Positions 63,270 to 64,000 of a stretch of DNA of 64,000 bases are shown here, one piece after another. The stretch is from Thalassocella blandensis (GTDB taxonomy: Bacteria > Pseudomonadota > Gammaproteobacteria > Pseudomonadales > Cellvibrionaceae): assembly GCA_902141825.1 (NCBI GenBank), contig CABFPG010000001.1, forward strand, positions 248,001 through 312,000, read 5' to 3'. The notes beneath the pieces are model-generated. The model was not told the DNA's origin, searched no databases, and worked only from the letters and a program-made list of their open reading frames with translations. A program made the translations under genes and the position numbers. Each line of letters starts with the position of its first letter. Position 1 is the stretch's first letter.

Positions 63270-64000
63270 ATGCCACAATCTACCCAGCGTCCTTGCATTG
63301 CCGTAACCGGCCCGGTGTCAAAATTTCCCTTTGGTTGGTGGGCGGCAAAATTTTGCTTAAATCTCTGTCAGGTACAGGCGAAGTATTTCACTGCGCGAAG
63401 TACGCGTGAAAATTTTACCTGCCAGGGAATTGTCATTGGTGGTGGTGACGATATTGACCCACAACACTACGGCATAATCGGGGATGCCGGGGCCAGCTAT
63501 GACCGTGAAAGGGATGCCTTTGAATTGCAAATGGTCGAATATGCACTTAAAGCCAACATTCCCATACTCGGCATTTGTCGTGGCGCTCAGTTGATCAATG
63601 TCGCCCTTGGCGGTAGTTTGCATCAAGATATTCGTCCGCATCGACAACACACCCCCAACCGGAACAGTATATTCCCGATTAAACAAGCCTTGCTGCAACA
63701 AAATACGATGTTAAAAAAACTCTATCGCGGGGATCAATTTGCGATTAACAGTCTGCATAACCAGGCGATCGACCGCGTTGCATCGAACCTGCAGGTAGCC
63801 GCTGTGGATGAAGATGGATTTGTTCAAGCGGTAGAGTCTCCCAACCAATTTATACTCGGAGTGCAATGGCATCCCGAATATCTCCCCTATCTACGCAATC
63901 AACGACGATTGTTTCAATACTTTGTCGAGGCCGTTAGAATGAGCCATCATCAAATGCAGCTTAAAACGGAGATCTCCGGTGACCACGCTCAAGCACCTAA
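63270..64000 (+). CDS. Class I glutamine amidotransferase-like hydrolase (C26 type), 3' end outside window
   Basis: An open frame from the ATG at 63270 to the last base without a stop, at least 243 residues. It contains GIVIGGGDDIDPQHYG, the nucleophile in PILGICRGAQLINVALGG, NSLHNQAIDR, and the His-Glu pair in FILGVQWHPEYLPYL. These are the features of peptidase C26 proteins such as PuuD, which cleave gamma-glutamyl bonds. It starts four bases after the amidoligase stop and is surely co-expressed. The pair probably joins and trims, or supplies ammonia for, one amide product. Confidence 0.9.
   Translation, partial: MPQSTQRPCIAVTGPVSKFPFGWWAAKFCLNLCQVQAKYFTARSTRENFTCQGIVIGGGDDIDPQHYGIIGDAGASYDRERDAFELQMVEYALKANIPILGICRGAQLINVALGGSLHQDIRPHRQHTPNRNSIFPIKQALLQQNTMLKKLYRGDQFAINSLHNQAIDRVASNLQVAAVDEDGFVQAVESPNQFILGVQWHPEYLPYLRNQRRLFQYFVEAVRMSHHQMQLKTEISGDHAQAP

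Overview
The window looks like chromosomal DNA of a Gram-negative gammaproteobacterium. Evidence is the outer-membrane machinery (RND pumps, a beta-barrel, lipoproteins with lipoboxes), an arginine succinyltransferase (AST) pathway, NhaA and NhaC antiporters, PilJ-type and LytS-type sensor kinases, and a sigma-54-type regulator. The Pro/Ser linker in the CAP lipoprotein and the GH18 chitinase would suit a marine polysaccharide degrader such as a member of the Cellvibrionales, but that placement is inference. I saw no rRNA, tRNA, insertion sequence, prophage or CRISPR array.

Layout. 1-909 is the 3' part of an NtrX-like sigma-54 regulator whose ATPase motifs are decayed. 1.0-5.0 kb is an ECF42-type sigma factor followed by five small genes (VOC, two YCII/DGPF proteins, SRPBCC, VOC), with a sequence matching the ECF42 promoter pattern in front of the first. 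5.4-7.4 kb is a LytS/LytTR two-component pair. 8.4-10.9 kb (minus strand) holds two tandem spondin-N proteins and a CAP-domain lipoprotein. 12.2-16.7 kb is a molybdenum-hydroxylase operon (2Fe-2S subunit, Tat-exported large subunit, XdhC-like and MobA-like maturation proteins). 16.9-22.1 kb is an MMPL-type exporter, LolA-like protein, outer-membrane barrel and TetR regulator. A Gfo/Idh/MocA oxidoreductase and a large hybrid kinase converge at 23.2 kb.

25.9-34.3 kb has an HELAH lipoprotein, a 64-residue orphan with a strong ribosome-binding site, arfB, an NhaC-type antiporter and astA-astD-astB (minus strand). An Lrp/AsnC regulator and a class III aminotransferase follow at 35.6-37.6 kb. 39.5-44.5 kb has an FMN reductase, then a two-gene RND efflux operon preceded by a 109-nt sequence able to fold as a branched RNA. 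NnrU, MscS, thioesterase and chitinase genes follow. 48.4-55.1 kb is a minus-strand signalling block: CheB-like methylesterase, REC-EAL phosphodiesterase and hybrid kinase with Hpt in overlapping reading frames, plus a separate FixJ-type regulator. 55.7-58.6 kb has a possible Fur box, an AraC regulator and a GNAT-nitrilase fusion. 59.2-64.0 kb has a Sad-like dehydrogenase, NhaA, and an amidoligase followed by a class I glutamine amidotransferase that runs off the end.

Two non-coding observations stand out. One is the branched RNA candidate at 40043-40151. The other is that many intergenic gaps contain diverged tandem duplications of 7-17 bp units (eleven clusters listed), which looks like a genome-wide habit of spacer growth. 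Strongest candidates for unusual biology: the RNA candidate, the ECF42 regulon with its YCII-GyrI fusion, the amidoligase/amidotransferase pair, and the CheB/EAL/Hpt relay lacking other chemotaxis genes.
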